Position numbers and translations under genes: made by a program. Positions 6,671 to 14,650 of a DNA stretch of 50,020 bases are shown piece by piece (positions within the stretch are counted from its first letter, which is position 1; every line of letters starts with the position of its first letter). The DNA is from Prosthecobacter sp. (GTDB taxonomy: Bacteria; Verrucomicrobiota; Verrucomicrobiia; Verrucomicrobiales; Verrucomicrobiaceae). Below the pieces are notes generated by a model. The model was not told the origin of the DNA. It saw only the letters and a program-made list of their open reading frames with translations, and ran no database searches. The stretch spans positions 1 to 50,020 of the forward strand of contig JAURHS010000008.1 of assembly GCA_030833205.1 (NCBI GenBank), in the 5' to 3' direction.

Positions 6671-8761
6671 TCAATCCAGGGGTAGCCATTGGGCCGCATC
6701 GGCCACCACGAATCCATTGGCCCCGGCATTGCTGAGCCGAACCTCCCCTCTTGCCTCGAATCGGAATTCGCCCAGATCCAATCCCTCGGGCCCGGGCTTG
6801 ATGCGTTGATTGACGCGCAGCCGGCCTTCGCCTCCGGCATGCCTGATGACGACCTCGGCATTGCTGGCGCGGTTGGCATTGGCCGGGAAGTGCAGCAGGA
6901 CACGGTAGCGCCCGGCCTTGGGCAGTGTGGCGGAAAAGCTCAGGCTCTTGGCGGGACTGGAGCTTTTGCCATCGTGGGCATAGCCCTCGCCGATGAAGTC
7001 TGAGGAGGCTTGGCTGCGGCTCCACTCGCCGCCCTCGCTCACGGCCTGCAGGTCATCGACCACGATGCCCTTGAGACTGGAGGCGGCGCGGCCCTTGTCG
7101 TGGGCGCGGCCCTCGTAGGCAAGTACCTGCCCGTCCTTGAGCAGGACGGCCTTGAGTTGTTCATAGGGCAGGTCCTGCAGGGCCAGGCCCTTGTCCATGG
7201 CCAGCACGGCGGCGGTGGCGGCGCTTTGGCCCAGGATCATGAAAACGGGCTCCATCCGAATGCTGCCGTAGGCGATGTGGCTGGCAGAGACGGCCACCGG
7301 CACGCTGAGATTGGTGACTTGCTTGCGCTTGGGCAGAATGCTGCCGTAGGCAATCGCGTAGGGGCCGCCTGTACTCACGCCGATGTCGCCCTCGTTTTGC
7401 ACGCTGCCCTCAGGGGTGATGTAGCGTTGCACATTGTGACTATCAATGGTGTAGCTGCCCATGCCGATGGAGTCCGGAGTTGGCTTGCGTTTGCGCAGCT
7501 CATTTTCGGTCATCACAAAACTGCCGATCATGCGTCTGGCCTCGCGGATGTAGAGCTGATGCGGCCAATGGCCGTTGTCCTTGAATTCATCCTTGGGCAG
7601 ACCCCATTGCTGCACCTCGTTGCGAAGGGCAGGCGGCACGCGCGGGTCATTGGCCACAAACCAGAGCAGGCCCTGCTGATAGCGACGGTGTTCGGCGATG
7701 ATCTCGCGGCGCCGCTCATAGGAGGCCTCCGGGTAGCCATCGTTGCCGCCGATGAAGTCGAAGCTGAAGGGGCCGTGGTTGTTGGTGTCGGTTTTGAGAT
7801 TGGGAATGGGGTCAAACTTTTCAAAGAACTCGTCCCAGCCGGCCTGAAGCACGCGCAGCAGCAGTTCGTAGCGTGCGGCATTGTATCCCTCGGGCTTGGG
7901 GAAGGGGATGCGATTGGATGCCGCATTGGTGAAGCAGGTGCGGAAGCAGTAGGCTTGAAGGCGCTTGTCGGCCTCGCCGACGCGGCCTGGGTCGGCACTG
8001 CTGATCTCCGGCAGCACCCCGCTTTTTGGATCACCGGGCAGGCGGTAGGGTGAGATCGGTTGCTTGAGCACTCCGAAGTGATGGCGGTGGTGCAGGATGC
8101 CGGTTTGCACGCCGTTGTGCTCCTCGCCGTAGGTGGCGTTGGATTCGCGGCCCACATGATAACTGACACCGGCGGCAGCCATCAAGTCGCCTTCATAGGT
8201 GGCATCAATGAACATGCTGCCCTCGTAGCGCTGACCCGAAAGGGTGGTGATGCCCAGGATGCGTCCATCCTTCTGGCTGACGCCGTCTTGGCGATTGAGC
8301 CATTCATCCCGGTGCAGCTCGATGCCCTGTTCCCGCACCCAATTCTCGAACACCTGCTCGGCGGCGTGCGGCTCAAAGATCCACATGGTGCGTTGCTCGC
8401 CGTCAATGGCTGCGGTGCCCTGTCCCTTGTTGCCGTAGGATTCGCGGCTTTGTTGGCGCCAAGCCTCGGGTTGCTGGTAGTGCTTCCAGATGCGGTGGTA
8501 AAATTCTCGTGACAGGCCGCCAATGACGGCCTTGTTGCCGGTGTCCGTGAAGCCAAGGCCGCCGCTGCTTAGCCCGCCGAGGTGGCGATCTGGAGAGACG
8601 ACGATCACGCTTTTGCCCATGCGCTTAGCCTGCACGGCGGCAGTGACAGCCGCGCTGGTGCCGCCGTAGATGATCAAATCGGCTCGCTTGGCCGAAGGTT
8701 GCTCGCCGAAGGCCTGAAGGCAAAGGCAACACAGGAAAAGGGCAGTTTGGCGATTGCGCAT
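6671..8761 (-). CDS. Secreted FAD-dependent oxidoreductase with golvesin-like C-terminal domain
   Basis: From ATG 8761 the protein has 696 residues; an upstream in-frame start at 8782 adds seven residues ahead of the signal peptide. The signal peptide is MRNRQTALFLCCLCLQAFG. The FAD-binding Rossmann motif follows (ADLIIYGGTSAAVTAAVQAK), then the HLGGLSSGGLGFTD segment typical of the FAD_oxidored family found in secreted catabolic loci. A matching FAD contact region near residues 510-535 reads GQSAATAAVLAMDKG. The last ~130 residues (EWSRSQASSDFIG onward) form a golvesin/xanthan-lyase-like beta domain, probably carbohydrate-binding. The substrate is unknown; related proteins lie in polysaccharide-use loci of Planctomycetes and Verrucomicrobiota. 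No partner enzymes are adjacent. Confidence 0.85.
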   Translation of the reverse strand: MRNRQTALFLCCLCLQAFGEQPSAKRADLIIYGGTSAAVTAAVQAKRMGKSVIVVSPDRHLGGLSSGGLGFTDTGNKAVIGGLSREFYHRIWKHYQQPEAWRQQSRESYGNKGQGTAAIDGEQRTMWIFEPHAAEQVFENWVREQGIELHRDEWLNRQDGVSQKDGRILGITTLSGQRYEGSMFIDATYEGDLMAAAGVSYHVGRESNATYGEEHNGVQTGILHHRHHFGVLKQPISPYRLPGDPKSGVLPEISSADPGRVGEADKRLQAYCFRTCFTNAASNRIPFPKPEGYNAARYELLLRVLQAGWDEFFEKFDPIPNLKTDTNNHGPFSFDFIGGNDGYPEASYERRREIIAEHRRYQQGLLWFVANDPRVPPALRNEVQQWGLPKDEFKDNGHWPHQLYIREARRMIGSFVMTENELRKRKPTPDSIGMGSYTIDSHNVQRYITPEGSVQNEGDIGVSTGGPYAIAYGSILPKRKQVTNLSVPVAVSASHIAYGSIRMEPVFMILGQSAATAAVLAMDKGLALQDLPYEQLKAVLLKDGQVLAYEGRAHDKGRAASSLKGIVVDDLQAVSEGGEWSRSQASSDFIGEGYAHDGKSSSPAKSLSFSATLPKAGRYRVLLHFPANANRASNAEVVIRHAGGEGRLRVNQRIKPGPEGLDLGEFRFEARGEVRLSNAGANGFVVADAAQWLPLD

Positions 8762-8792
8762 GAGGGGAGGACGGCCATTCAACGGGTTGGCG

Positions 8793-8810
8793 CTGCCTTT
8801 TTCAAGGCAG
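8793..8810. other. Hairpin in the divergent intergenic region
   Basis: CTGCCTT (8793-8799) and AAGGCAG (8804-8810) form a perfect 7-bp stem with a TTTC loop, in the 147-base gap between the divergent FAD oxidoreductase gene and the membrane protein gene at 8909. A second weaker inverted repeat, TTGGCG/CGCCAA, follows at 8817-8835. The first hairpin would lie in the leader of the minus-strand gene. It could be an operator, a leader structure or chance; nothing ties it to a known regulator. Confidence 0.3.
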
Positions 8811-8908
8811 TTTGTCTTGGCGTCGCGGGCGCCAACTGAGGCCTTGCAAATTGCCCTGCCCGTTTCATGTCTTGGGAGGGCGCCTCCTGCGCGGCCAGTC
8901 GCTGATTC

Positions 8909-9727
8909 ATGGACCTGCAGAAATTACTCTTCCTCGCGGCGGCGGTGGTGTTGGCCTTTGCCTGTCGCAGCTTCGAGCATCGCGTGGTGCGCAAGCTGGG
9001 TTTGGTGGCGATGATGCTGGCCTCTTACCTGCTGGGCTATTTTCTCACCGGCTCGCATTGGGCGGGGGGCTTTGCCGTGGCGCTGTGGTTTGTGATGCCC
9101 TGGGTGGAGATTGCCACCAGCGTGCGGCGCCTCCGCTTCCCCGTGGTGCGCGAACTCAAGGGCCGCCTGCCGCCCTCGCGCGACGGATTCCCGGAACTGG
9201 AGGATCTCACTGGCGAGATGATGGATCACGGGTTTGAAGCGATCGAGGATGCCGGTTGGAAGTGGGAGAGTGCCGATCACTTTCTGCGCCTGCTGTACCA
9301 TCCGAAGGCACGGGTGGAGGCGACCATCGGATTGGCGCGGCAGGATGGCTTTGGATTCTCGTATGTGAGCATCACTTCGAGAACCCCTGCGGGCACGGCC
9401 TTCACCACCACCAACTACCCTTTTGCCCCGACAATGCAGGAGTCGCCTCAACATCGCCTCAATCGTCATCCCGACGCCGAAAGCCTTGATGACCTGCTGC
9501 AATCCCACGAACAATTCCTGGGCCGTGCAGGGCTTGGAGACGCTGACTTCGCCAGCGTGGATCCAGAGTCACTCTCGGCGCGCCTGCAACGCGACATGGG
9601 TCAGCAGGTCGAGTACAATGTGCGCATGGGCATCATCCAACTCATGGGGGATGGGCACTTTCGCTACTCCTGGCGCGGCTGCTTCTTTTTGTGGCGGCAG
9701 GTGATCCGCGACATGCTGCGCCTCTAG
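8909..9727 (+). CDS. Membrane-anchored protein of unknown function
   Basis: The 272-residue product starts at ATG 8909. It begins with two or three closely spaced hydrophobic helices (about residues 4-19, 28-48 and 51-68, including AMMLASYLLGYFLTG-like sequence), then a soluble region of about 200 residues with mixed alpha/beta character and no cysteine-rich or catalytic motif I recognise. The C-terminal part (RMGIIQLMGDGHFRYSWRGC, then FFLWRQVIRDMLRL) is aromatic and basic and may return to the membrane surface. It is divergent from the FAD oxidoreductase and convergent with pfkA, so it appears monocistronic. I do not recognise a family. Confidence 0.65.
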   Translation: MDLQKLLFLAAAVVLAFACRSFEHRVVRKLGLVAMMLASYLLGYFLTGSHWAGGFAVALWFVMPWVEIATSVRRLRFPVVRELKGRLPPSRDGFPELEDLTGEMMDHGFEAIEDAGWKWESADHFLRLLYHPKARVEATIGLARQDGFGFSYVSITSRTPAGTAFTTTNYPFAPTMQESPQHRLNRHPDAESLDDLLQSHEQFLGRAGLGDADFASVDPESLSARLQRDMGQQVEYNVRMGIIQLMGDGHFRYSWRGCFFLWRQVIRDMLRL

Positions 9728-9764
9728 CAGCAGGCACAACAGCGAAGGACAGCCCCTGCAGAGC

Positions 9765-10910
9765 TCACCAATTGGCAAGGTCGTCGTGCAGGGTGTCCAT
9801 GGCGCGGGAGTGAACCGCACGCTCAGGCAGGTCCTCACATCCAAAGGGCACAATTTCCACCTTGTTGTAGCGCAGGGCGGTGATGCCGCTTTTGGCCTGT
9901 GGATCGAGCAGGGACTTCCAGGCTTCCTCGGCAAAGCGCGCCGCCAAAATGCAGTCCCCGGGAGTGGCATGGCCGCCGCGCTGCAAATGCCCAAGGACTG
10001 AGGGCCGCACCTCCAGATCCGGGAATGGAGCGCCCTCGCGGCCAAAGTAGCTCTGAAAGGCGTCGCGCAGCACATAGGCACCGTTGCGATTTTGTGCAGG
10101 CTCAAATTTCACGCCCTCGGCGATGAGCACGATGGCATGGCCGCGGCCGCGGGTCATGGCACCCTCGATGCGCTGGGCAAGCTCGCGCATGCGCGGCTCG
10201 GTCATGGGGCCGCTCTCGGGAGTGATCACCATTTCTGCGCCAGAGGCCAGAGCGGCCATGCGCGCCAAATCGCCGCTCTCGCGGCCCATGGTCTCGAGGA
10301 CCATCACGCGGCGATGACTGCGCGCTGTGTCAATGAAATGGTCCACGGCCCAGACCAGGGTGTGCACGGCGGTGTCCACGCCCAGGGACATCTCGGTGAA
10401 TTGCAAATCGTTGTCGATGGTGGCAGGCACACCAATGATGCGCAGGTTGCTTTCCTGGGCCAGCAGGCGGGCACCGCTGAGCGAGCCGTCGCCACCGCAG
10501 ACAATCAGGCCGCCGATCTGCAATTTCTCGAGCAGGTCAATGACTTCGCGGCGCACCTGTGGTTTGTGGAACTCCAGGCAGCGCGCGCTGCCCAAAATGG
10601 TGCCGCCCTTGCCCATGATGCCCGAGACGCTGGCGTGGTCCATTTGGATGATGCACTGCTGCGCATCAATGAGTCCGCGATTGCCGACCTGGCGCTCAAT
10701 GTCCTGACAGAGGCCGATGAGGGCCTCGCCGTCGCCGCCGACCTGCCGCGCAGCGCGCACCAGGCCGCGGTAGCCATCGCGAATGCCGTAGACGGGGCGG
10801 TGGTGGCGGTTGAGGCCAAGGCGCACCACGGCACGCAAAAAGGCATTCATGCCAGGGGCATCGCCGCCACTGCATAGGACGGCCACGGGTCGGGAGGGAG
10901 AGGGGGACAT
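9765..10910 (-). CDS. pfkA: 6-phosphofructokinase
   Basis: The 381-residue protein starts at ATG 10910 and phosphorylates fructose 6-phosphate in glycolysis. Visible motifs are VLCSGGDAPGMNAF at the N-terminus (nucleotide loop), VCGGDGSLSGA (the Gly after GGD favours ATP over pyrophosphate as donor), VPATIDNDL with the catalytic Asp, and LETMGRESGDLARMAALASG (substrate site). In E. coli PfkA the residue before TIDND is Gly; pyrophosphate-dependent enzymes have Lys. Here it is Ala, so an ATP-type enzyme is likely but donor choice is not certain. Length is slightly above the 320-residue E. coli enzyme and typical of bacterial group III/long forms. It is convergent with the membrane protein gene ending at 9727. 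Confidence 0.92.
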   Translation of the reverse strand: MSPSPSRPVAVLCSGGDAPGMNAFLRAVVRLGLNRHHRPVYGIRDGYRGLVRAARQVGGDGEALIGLCQDIERQVGNRGLIDAQQCIIQMDHASVSGIMGKGGTILGSARCLEFHKPQVRREVIDLLEKLQIGGLIVCGGDGSLSGARLLAQESNLRIIGVPATIDNDLQFTEMSLGVDTAVHTLVWAVDHFIDTARSHRRVMVLETMGRESGDLARMAALASGAEMVITPESGPMTEPRMRELAQRIEGAMTRGRGHAIVLIAEGVKFEPAQNRNGAYVLRDAFQSYFGREGAPFPDLEVRPSVLGHLQRGGHATPGDCILAARFAEEAWKSLLDPQAKSGITALRYNKVEIVPFGCEDLPERAVHSRAMDTLHDDLANW

Positions 10911-11009
10911 GGAGAAATGGGGCAGGCCCGGCAGTTGGCAGGCAACCAGCAGCGGGAGGTTCAGTCATAGCCAAGGACGGGGCGGAGGCAAGTGATCCTC
11001 AGGCCGGAA

Positions 11010-11040
11010 TGTCACAGAGCTCTGGATTGCTCCTGTGACA
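11010..11040. promoter_or_regulatory. Inverted repeat between pfkA and the NosR-like gene, possible operator
   Basis: TGTCACAG (11010-11017) and CTGTGACA (11033-11040) are perfect 8-bp inverted repeats separated by 15 bases, so their centres are 23 bases apart. They sit in the 206-base divergent gap between pfkA (start 10910) and the NosR-like gene (start 11117). A weak promoter-like pair, TTGCTC at 11027 and TATGCT at 11052 (19-base spacing), overlaps the right arm. A dimeric or tetrameric repressor or activator site is plausible, but no known regulator is implied by the sequence alone. Confidence 0.4.
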
Positions 11041-11116
11041 GCGCGCCGCTCTATGCTATGCAGGGGCAGGGCTCCTCGGTTTGCCAAGGGGCCTTGCCTC
11101 AGTCTCGCAACTCCGC

Positions 11117-12796
11117 ATGCCCAGTCCTCGGTTCAAGCCTTCTCTCGCCTCGCTGTGGCGGCTGGGGCTGCTCGTGCTTGTGTTGGGTTGGCTGGGGCAG
11201 GAGGTGCGCCGCCGCGATGTGCTGGCTCAGGGGCGGGAATTGACTCCGGAGCGCCTGCGCGATTTTTTGCCCCAGGCCCAGCGCCTTGCAGCGCCTGGCG
11301 ACGAGGCCCAGCGCTGGCAGGTGCTCGACGAGCATGGGCAACTGCTGGGTTACGCGGCGAGCGCCGCGCCCTTGAGCGATCGGATCATCGGCTACAGCGG
11401 GCCCTCGCGTTGTCTGCTGGTCTGGGATCGCCGCGGGGCCTTGCTTGGGGTGCGCCTGCTGCACAGCCACGACACGCCCGAGCATGTGGCTGAGGTGGTG
11501 GCCGATCGTGGATTTTTTGCGCAGTTCAAGGGCTGGGACGCGGCGGCCAATCCGCAGGGGCCGCAGGTGGTCAGCGGCGCGACGCTGACCAGTGCCGCCA
11601 TCGCCCAGGGCGTGTTGGCGCGGCTGGGCACGGCAGCGGGGTCTTCGCTGAAATTCCCCGAGCCCATCGGCCTGGCGGAGGTGCAGGCCCTGCGACCGGC
11701 GGCGCGGCGTCTGCGCCCCAGCACAACGCACAGCGCAGCCCTTGAGGTGCTCGATCAACAAGGCGCGCTGATCGCGCTGGCCATGCGCAGCGCACCGGCT
11801 GCCGATGCGGTGATTGGCTACAAGGGCCCCAGTGATTGCCTGCTGCTGCTCGATGCTCAAGGCCGCGAATTGCAGCAGGTGGCCCTGCGCCGCAGCTACG
11901 ACTCCAAGCGCTATGTGGGTTATGTCACCGGCGACCGCGACTTCTTAAAATCCCTGGCCGGCCGCAGTTTGCAGCAGTGGGCGAGTTTGGATTACAAGGC
12001 CGAGAAGATCGAGGGTGTTTCCGGGGCCACGGAGACCAGTTGGGCGCTGGCTGAGGGTATCAAGCGCCGTGCCGTTCAGGCGCTGGCCTCGCCGCCTGCG
12101 ACAGGTCTTGGGCTGCGCTGGCGCTGGCAGGACTGGGGGCATTTGCTGCTGATGGCCTCGGCGGCCTTGATGGCCCTGACCTCCCTGCGCGGGCGTCCCA
12201 TGCTGCGCCACCTGCACCATGCCTTGTTGGTGATTTATGGCGGTCTGGTCAGTGGCGAGTTGTTGAGTCAGGGCCTTCTCGGGGGCTGGGCCTCGCATGG
12301 TTTGCCCTGGTCCTCAGCGCCGGGGCTGGTGCTGTTGTTGGCGGTGGCTCTGTTGGCTCCGGTCTTCACGCCGGTGCAGCTTTACTGCCATCATCTCTGT
12401 CCGCACGGAGCCTTGCAGCAATGGCTGCTGCGGCGTCTGCCCTGGCAGTGGCAACTGCCGCCAAGGCTGCAACGCGCCCTGGAGCGCCTGCCCGGCCTGC
12501 TGCTTGGGTTGATGGCTCTGAGCCTGCTCCTGGGCTGGGGCTGGAACCTCAATGCCTTTGAGCCCTTCGATGCCTTTGTGCTGCGCTCTGCCGCGCCGGC
12601 AGCGTTGACTCTGGCCTTGCTGGGACTGTTGTGGAGTCTGGTTCAGCCCATGGCCTACTGCCGATTTGGTTGCCCCACGGGGGCCCTGTTGCGTTGGCTG
12701 CGTGCCGGCTCGGCTGGGGGGCGTCTGCCTTGGCGCGATGTGCTTGTGGCACTGTTGTTGGCATTGGCCTGGGGCCTGCGTCAGGCCTTGGGTTGA
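11117..12796 (+). CDS. NosR-like membrane flavoprotein with two FMN-binding domains and CxxxCP membrane domain
   Basis: From ATG 11117 (a TTG at 11081 is less likely) the protein has 559 residues. A signal anchor at about 10-28 leads to two tandem FMN-binding (pfam04205-type) domains, each with a GYxGPSxCLL strand (92-101, 234-243) and the ApbE acceptor motif SGAT: Thr156 in VVSGATLTS and Thr305 in GVSGATETS. Residues about 340-557 form a multi-helix membrane domain with CHHLCPHGAL (Cys424, Cys428) and CRFGCPTGAL (Cys515, Cys519), as in NosR/polyferredoxin-type proteins. The C-terminal CxxCxxCxxxCP ferredoxin modules of NosR are absent. It probably moves electrons between the membrane and an extracytosolic acceptor through covalent FMN (inference). 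The apbE gene 6 kb away could supply the FMN. Confidence 0.82.
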   Translation: MPSPRFKPSLASLWRLGLLVLVLGWLGQEVRRRDVLAQGRELTPERLRDFLPQAQRLAAPGDEAQRWQVLDEHGQLLGYAASAAPLSDRIIGYSGPSRCLLVWDRRGALLGVRLLHSHDTPEHVAEVVADRGFFAQFKGWDAAANPQGPQVVSGATLTSAAIAQGVLARLGTAAGSSLKFPEPIGLAEVQALRPAARRLRPSTTHSAALEVLDQQGALIALAMRSAPAADAVIGYKGPSDCLLLLDAQGRELQQVALRRSYDSKRYVGYVTGDRDFLKSLAGRSLQQWASLDYKAEKIEGVSGATETSWALAEGIKRRAVQALASPPATGLGLRWRWQDWGHLLLMASAALMALTSLRGRPMLRHLHHALLVIYGGLVSGELLSQGLLGGWASHGLPWSSAPGLVLLLAVALLAPVFTPVQLYCHHLCPHGALQQWLLRRLPWQWQLPPRLQRALERLPGLLLGLMALSLLLGWGWNLNAFEPFDAFVLRSAAPAALTLALLGLLWSLVQPMAYCRFGCPTGALLRWLRAGSAGGRLPWRDVLVALLLALAWGLRQALG

Positions 12797-13152
12797 GTGC
12801 GGCGTCGATGCAGCCCCCAGGCCGCAAACCACAGCGGAACAAACACCGCCAGGGCGTAGGGCCCGACGAACAAAAACACCAGGGCGGACTGCGGATCAGG
12901 GTGCAGCTTCGTGTCGCGCCACACCCAGGCAAACCAGAGCAGGTGCGCCAAGGCTGCCGTCCCCAAAAGCGTCTGCACCCCCAGGCTGCGCCAGCGCGCG
13001 GCGAGCACGGCATTGGCCAGCAGCGGACCAAAACAAAAAGGTAGGAACAACAGCGCCCCAAGCAAGCTGGTTTCGCGGCCCATGAACACACTGCCGCCCA
13101 AGGTGAGAATCAGGCTCAGCAGAGCCGCAGGGGAGCTGAGAAGCATGCGCAT
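12781..13152 (-). CDS. Small polytopic membrane protein of unknown function
   Basis: From ATG 13152 the protein has 123 residues; the longer frame from a GTG at 13200 would overlap rsuA, so the ATG two bases after the rsuA stop is preferred. It has about four hydrophobic segments (near residues 5-20, 28-50, 62-80 and 90-115) joined by short basic loops and ends in a basic tail (HRRRTQPKA). No family motif is recognised. It is probably co-transcribed with rsuA. Its 3' end overlaps the 3' end of the convergent NosR-like gene by 16 bases. Confidence 0.6.
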   Translation of the reverse strand: MRMLLSSPAALLSLILTLGGSVFMGRETSLLGALLFLPFCFGPLLANAVLAARWRSLGVQTLLGTAALAHLLWFAWVWRDTKLHPDPQSALVFLFVGPYALAVFVPLWFAAWGLHRRRTQPKA

Positions 13153-13154
13153 GT

Positions 13155-13862
13155 TCAGGCGATTCGTTGATGGCCTTCGGGCAGTGGCAGCAGTTGCCAC
13201 TGCCCCGTGGAGAGGTGCTCGATGCCGTGGCCGGCAAAGGACTCGCGGTGCAGTTGGGTCACGCGCAGTCCCTGCGCAGCAAACATGCGCCGCACCTGAT
13301 GATAGCGGCCTTCCTGGAGGGTGAGGCGCGCGCGCTGGGGTTGAAGAATCTCCAGCTTGGCCGGCAGGCAGGGCGTGGGCTCATTGCGCAATTGCAGTTG
13401 GCCGGAGGCGAAGATCTCGATCAACTCCGGCCGCAGATTGCCTTCCACCTCGGCCACATAGACCTTGTCGATCTGCGCCCGCGGCGAGGTGAGACGCTGC
13501 ACCAGCGAGCCGCAGTCAGTGATCAGCAGGGCGCCGCTGGTGTCCTTGTCGAGGCGGCCAATGCTGGTGACCACGGGGTTGCGCCGCCGCCATTGTGGGG
13601 GCAGCAAGTCGTAGATGCTGGGGCCCTCGTTGCTGCTGTGGGTGCAGCTGTAGCCCACGGGCTTGTGGAGCAGGGCCAGCAGGCCCAGAGGCGCCTCCAG
13701 GGCGCGGCCCTGCCACTGGACCTGTGTGACATCGCGAACCTGTTGCTCAGGCTTGGTGATCACTTCTCCGGCCAAGGTGGCCACACCGACCTCGATGAGC
13801 GAGGCCACCTGCCGCCGGTTGCCATAGCCCAGGGAGGCGAGGAGTTGATCGAGCCGGGGCAT
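13155..13862 (-). CDS. rsuA: 16S rRNA pseudouridine synthase, RsuA family
   Basis: From ATG 13862 the protein has 235 residues, the usual RsuA length; the frame extends further upstream but only antisense to the DUF1080 gene. An S4 RNA-binding domain (about 1-48, MPRLDQLLASLGYGNRRQV) precedes the catalytic domain with LHKPVGY (65-71) and GRLDKDTSGALLIT, in which Asp105 is the expected nucleophile. EGRYHQVRRMFAA and the LHRE segment near the C-terminus are also family hallmarks. RsuA converts U516 of 16S rRNA to pseudouridine. Paralogues RluB/E/F act on 23S rRNA or tRNA, so the exact target is inferred from length and best resemblance. Confidence 0.88.
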   Translation of the reverse strand: MPRLDQLLASLGYGNRRQVASLIEVGVATLAGEVITKPEQQVRDVTQVQWQGRALEAPLGLLALLHKPVGYSCTHSSNEGPSIYDLLPPQWRRRNPVVTSIGRLDKDTSGALLITDCGSLVQRLTSPRAQIDKVYVAEVEGNLRPELIEIFASGQLQLRNEPTPCLPAKLEILQPQRARLTLQEGRYHQVRRMFAAQGLRVTQLHRESFAGHGIEHLSTGQWQLLPLPEGHQRIA

Positions 13863-13928
13863 GGCGGGTGGAGGGTTTTTGCGCCAGTCCCCTGCAAAGC
13901 GCAAGCCCAAGCCGCCGTTTGGCTCTTC

Positions 13929-14636
13929 ATGACCCTGACCCGTTTTTCCCTTGCCCTGCTCCTGCTGGCCACTGCCCTGCCCGCCGCAGAACCCCCTGCA
14001 GGCTTCCGCGCCTTGTTCAATGGGCGTGATCTGGAAGGCTGGCACGGTCTCAATCCGCACAGTGTGGCCAAGCTGCAGGGCGAGAAAAAGGCGGCAGCTT
14101 TGGCGGCCATGCGCGCCGATTTTGCCAACCATTGGCGCGTGGAGAACGGCGAGTTGGTCAACGACGGCCACGGCCCCTATGCCACCACCAATGAAGACTT
14201 CGGCGACATCGAATTGCTCATCGAGTACAAGACCGTGCCCAAGGCCGACAGCGGCATCTACCTGCGCGGTTTGCCTCAGGTGCAGATCTGGGATCGCAAC
14301 CAAGTGTTTGATCCCAAGAAACCGGATCGCAAGCCGCACCTCGGCTCAGGAGGTCTCTTCAACAACACTCCGGGCAAGCCGGGGCGGGATCCTCTCGTGG
14401 TGGCCGATCGCGACTTCGGCCAATGGAACCAATTCCGCATCCGTCAAATCGGCGCGCGCACCTGGGTCTGGCTCAATGACCAACTGGTGGTCGATGGAGC
14501 GGTGATGGAAAACTACGAGAAGCGCGATCAGCCGCTGCCGGCGCGCGGCCCCATTTTGTTGCAGACCCACGGTGGTGAAATTCGCTGGCGCAACATCTTC
14601 ATCAAGACCCTCAAGGGCGATGAGGCCAAGCCCTGA
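13929..14636 (+). CDS. Secreted DUF1080 (3-keto-disaccharide hydrolase) family protein
   Basis: The start is taken at ATG 13929, where a signal peptide begins (MTLTRFSLALLLLATALPAAE), although the frame stays open far upstream across rsuA. The 235-residue product has the DUF1080 fold landmarks: FRALFNGRDLEGWHG at the mature N-terminus, DIELLIEYKT and KADSGIYLRGLPQVQIWD in the middle, GSGGLFNN, and a final RGPILLQTHGGEIRWRNIFIK strand. This concanavalin-like family is very common in Verrucomicrobiota and Planctomycetes, and some members cleave 3-keto-disaccharides or bind sugars. It is divergent from rsuA with a 66-base gap and convergent with the creatininase gene. Confidence 0.88.
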   Translation: MTLTRFSLALLLLATALPAAEPPAGFRALFNGRDLEGWHGLNPHSVAKLQGEKKAAALAAMRADFANHWRVENGELVNDGHGPYATTNEDFGDIELLIEYKTVPKADSGIYLRGLPQVQIWDRNQVFDPKKPDRKPHLGSGGLFNNTPGKPGRDPLVVADRDFGQWNQFRIRQIGARTWVWLNDQLVVDGAVMENYEKRDQPLPARGPILLQTHGGEIRWRNIFIKTLKGDEAKP

Positions 14637-14650
14637 ACCTCAAGGCGCGA

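Noticed and set aside
13167-13928. Long N-terminal extension of the DUF1080 gene across rsuA
   Set aside because: Antisense to rsuA; the signal peptide begins at ATG 13929.
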